Source: Anaerolineales bacterium UBA6128
Lineage (GTDB): Bacteria; Chloroflexota; Anaerolineae; UBA1429
Direction of reading: 5' to 3'
Length of the DNA: 20,936 nucleotides
Assembly (NCBI GenBank): GCA_002423325.1
Contig: DIVQ01000019.1
Coordinates: forward strand, 1 to 20,936
The position numbers and the translations under genes were made by a program. Within the stretch, counting starts at the first letter, position 1, and each line of letters begins with the position of its first letter. Positions 20,909 through 20,936 of the stretch are shown here, one piece after another. The notes under the pieces were generated by a model. That model was given only the letters and a program-made list of their open reading frames with translations. It was not told the origin of the DNA and searched no databases.

Positions 20909-20936
20909 GGCGCCAGGGTACTGGCGGTGCGCGAGA

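Noticed and set aside
1..20936. CRISPR array, tRNA, rRNA, transposase or integrase
   Set aside because: No regularly spaced repeats, cloverleaf-like segments, rRNA core sequences or recombinase motifs were found on reading both strands.

Overview
The window is GC-rich, densely coded bacterial DNA carrying mostly carbohydrate and peptide uptake and catabolism genes. A Tat-type lipoprotein solute-binding protein, a DUF2089 zinc-ribbon regulator with SHOCT-like and DUF4097 partners, and a bactofilin together suggest a member of the Chloroflexota (Anaerolineae or Caldilineae type). That placement is inferred from gene content, not proven. No rRNA, tRNA, CRISPR array, transposase or phage gene was seen, and no stretch longer than 300 bases lacks a gene (the largest gap is 8044-8317).

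Region 1 (1-3313, + strand) is the end of an Opp/Dpp-type ABC transporter operon: a partial OppD-like ATPase, an OppF-like ATPase and OppB/OppC-like permeases, tightly packed or overlapping. Its binding protein is not in view. A class V aminotransferase-fold PLP enzyme (3352-4527) follows.

Region 2 (4637-13052, + strand) is a carbohydrate uptake and processing cluster. It holds a family 1 sugar-binding lipoprotein, then four MalF/MalG-type permeases in the mirrored order F-G-G'-F', two xylose-isomerase-like TIM-barrel proteins and a Gfo/Idh/MocA oxidoreductase. A strong hairpin terminator closes it. No sugar-type ATPase is encoded, so a shared MsmK/MalK-type ATPase elsewhere is expected. A perfect 13-bp stem-loop separates the binding-protein gene from the first permease.

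Region 3 (13181-16112) has a LacI-family regulator (-), a divergently transcribed DUF1080 / 3-keto-disaccharide hydrolase-family protein (+) and a glucokinase (-). With the oxidoreductase and TIM-barrel proteins upstream, these genes supply the parts expected for an oxidative 3-keto-glycoside route: import a glycoside, oxidise C3, cleave, reduce back, phosphorylate the glucose. This is the most interesting hypothesis in the window. All the predicted catabolic enzymes lack signal peptides, which would make the route cytoplasmic.

Region 4 (16273-19094, + strand) starts with a perfect-consensus TTGACA-N17-TATAAT promoter that abuts a C8 tract. It drives DUF2089, a GNAT acetyltransferase, a small SHOCT-like protein and a DUF4097 protein. 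Three of the four share a short helical SHOCT-like motif.

Region 5 (19239-20832, - strand) is a bactofilin gene with a near-consensus promoter and TTG start, followed by a membrane-anchored HAD-like protein that appears to have lost a key catalytic aspartate. All three convergent gene junctions (13052/13181, 15024/15123, 19094/19239) contain a long perfect inverted repeat.
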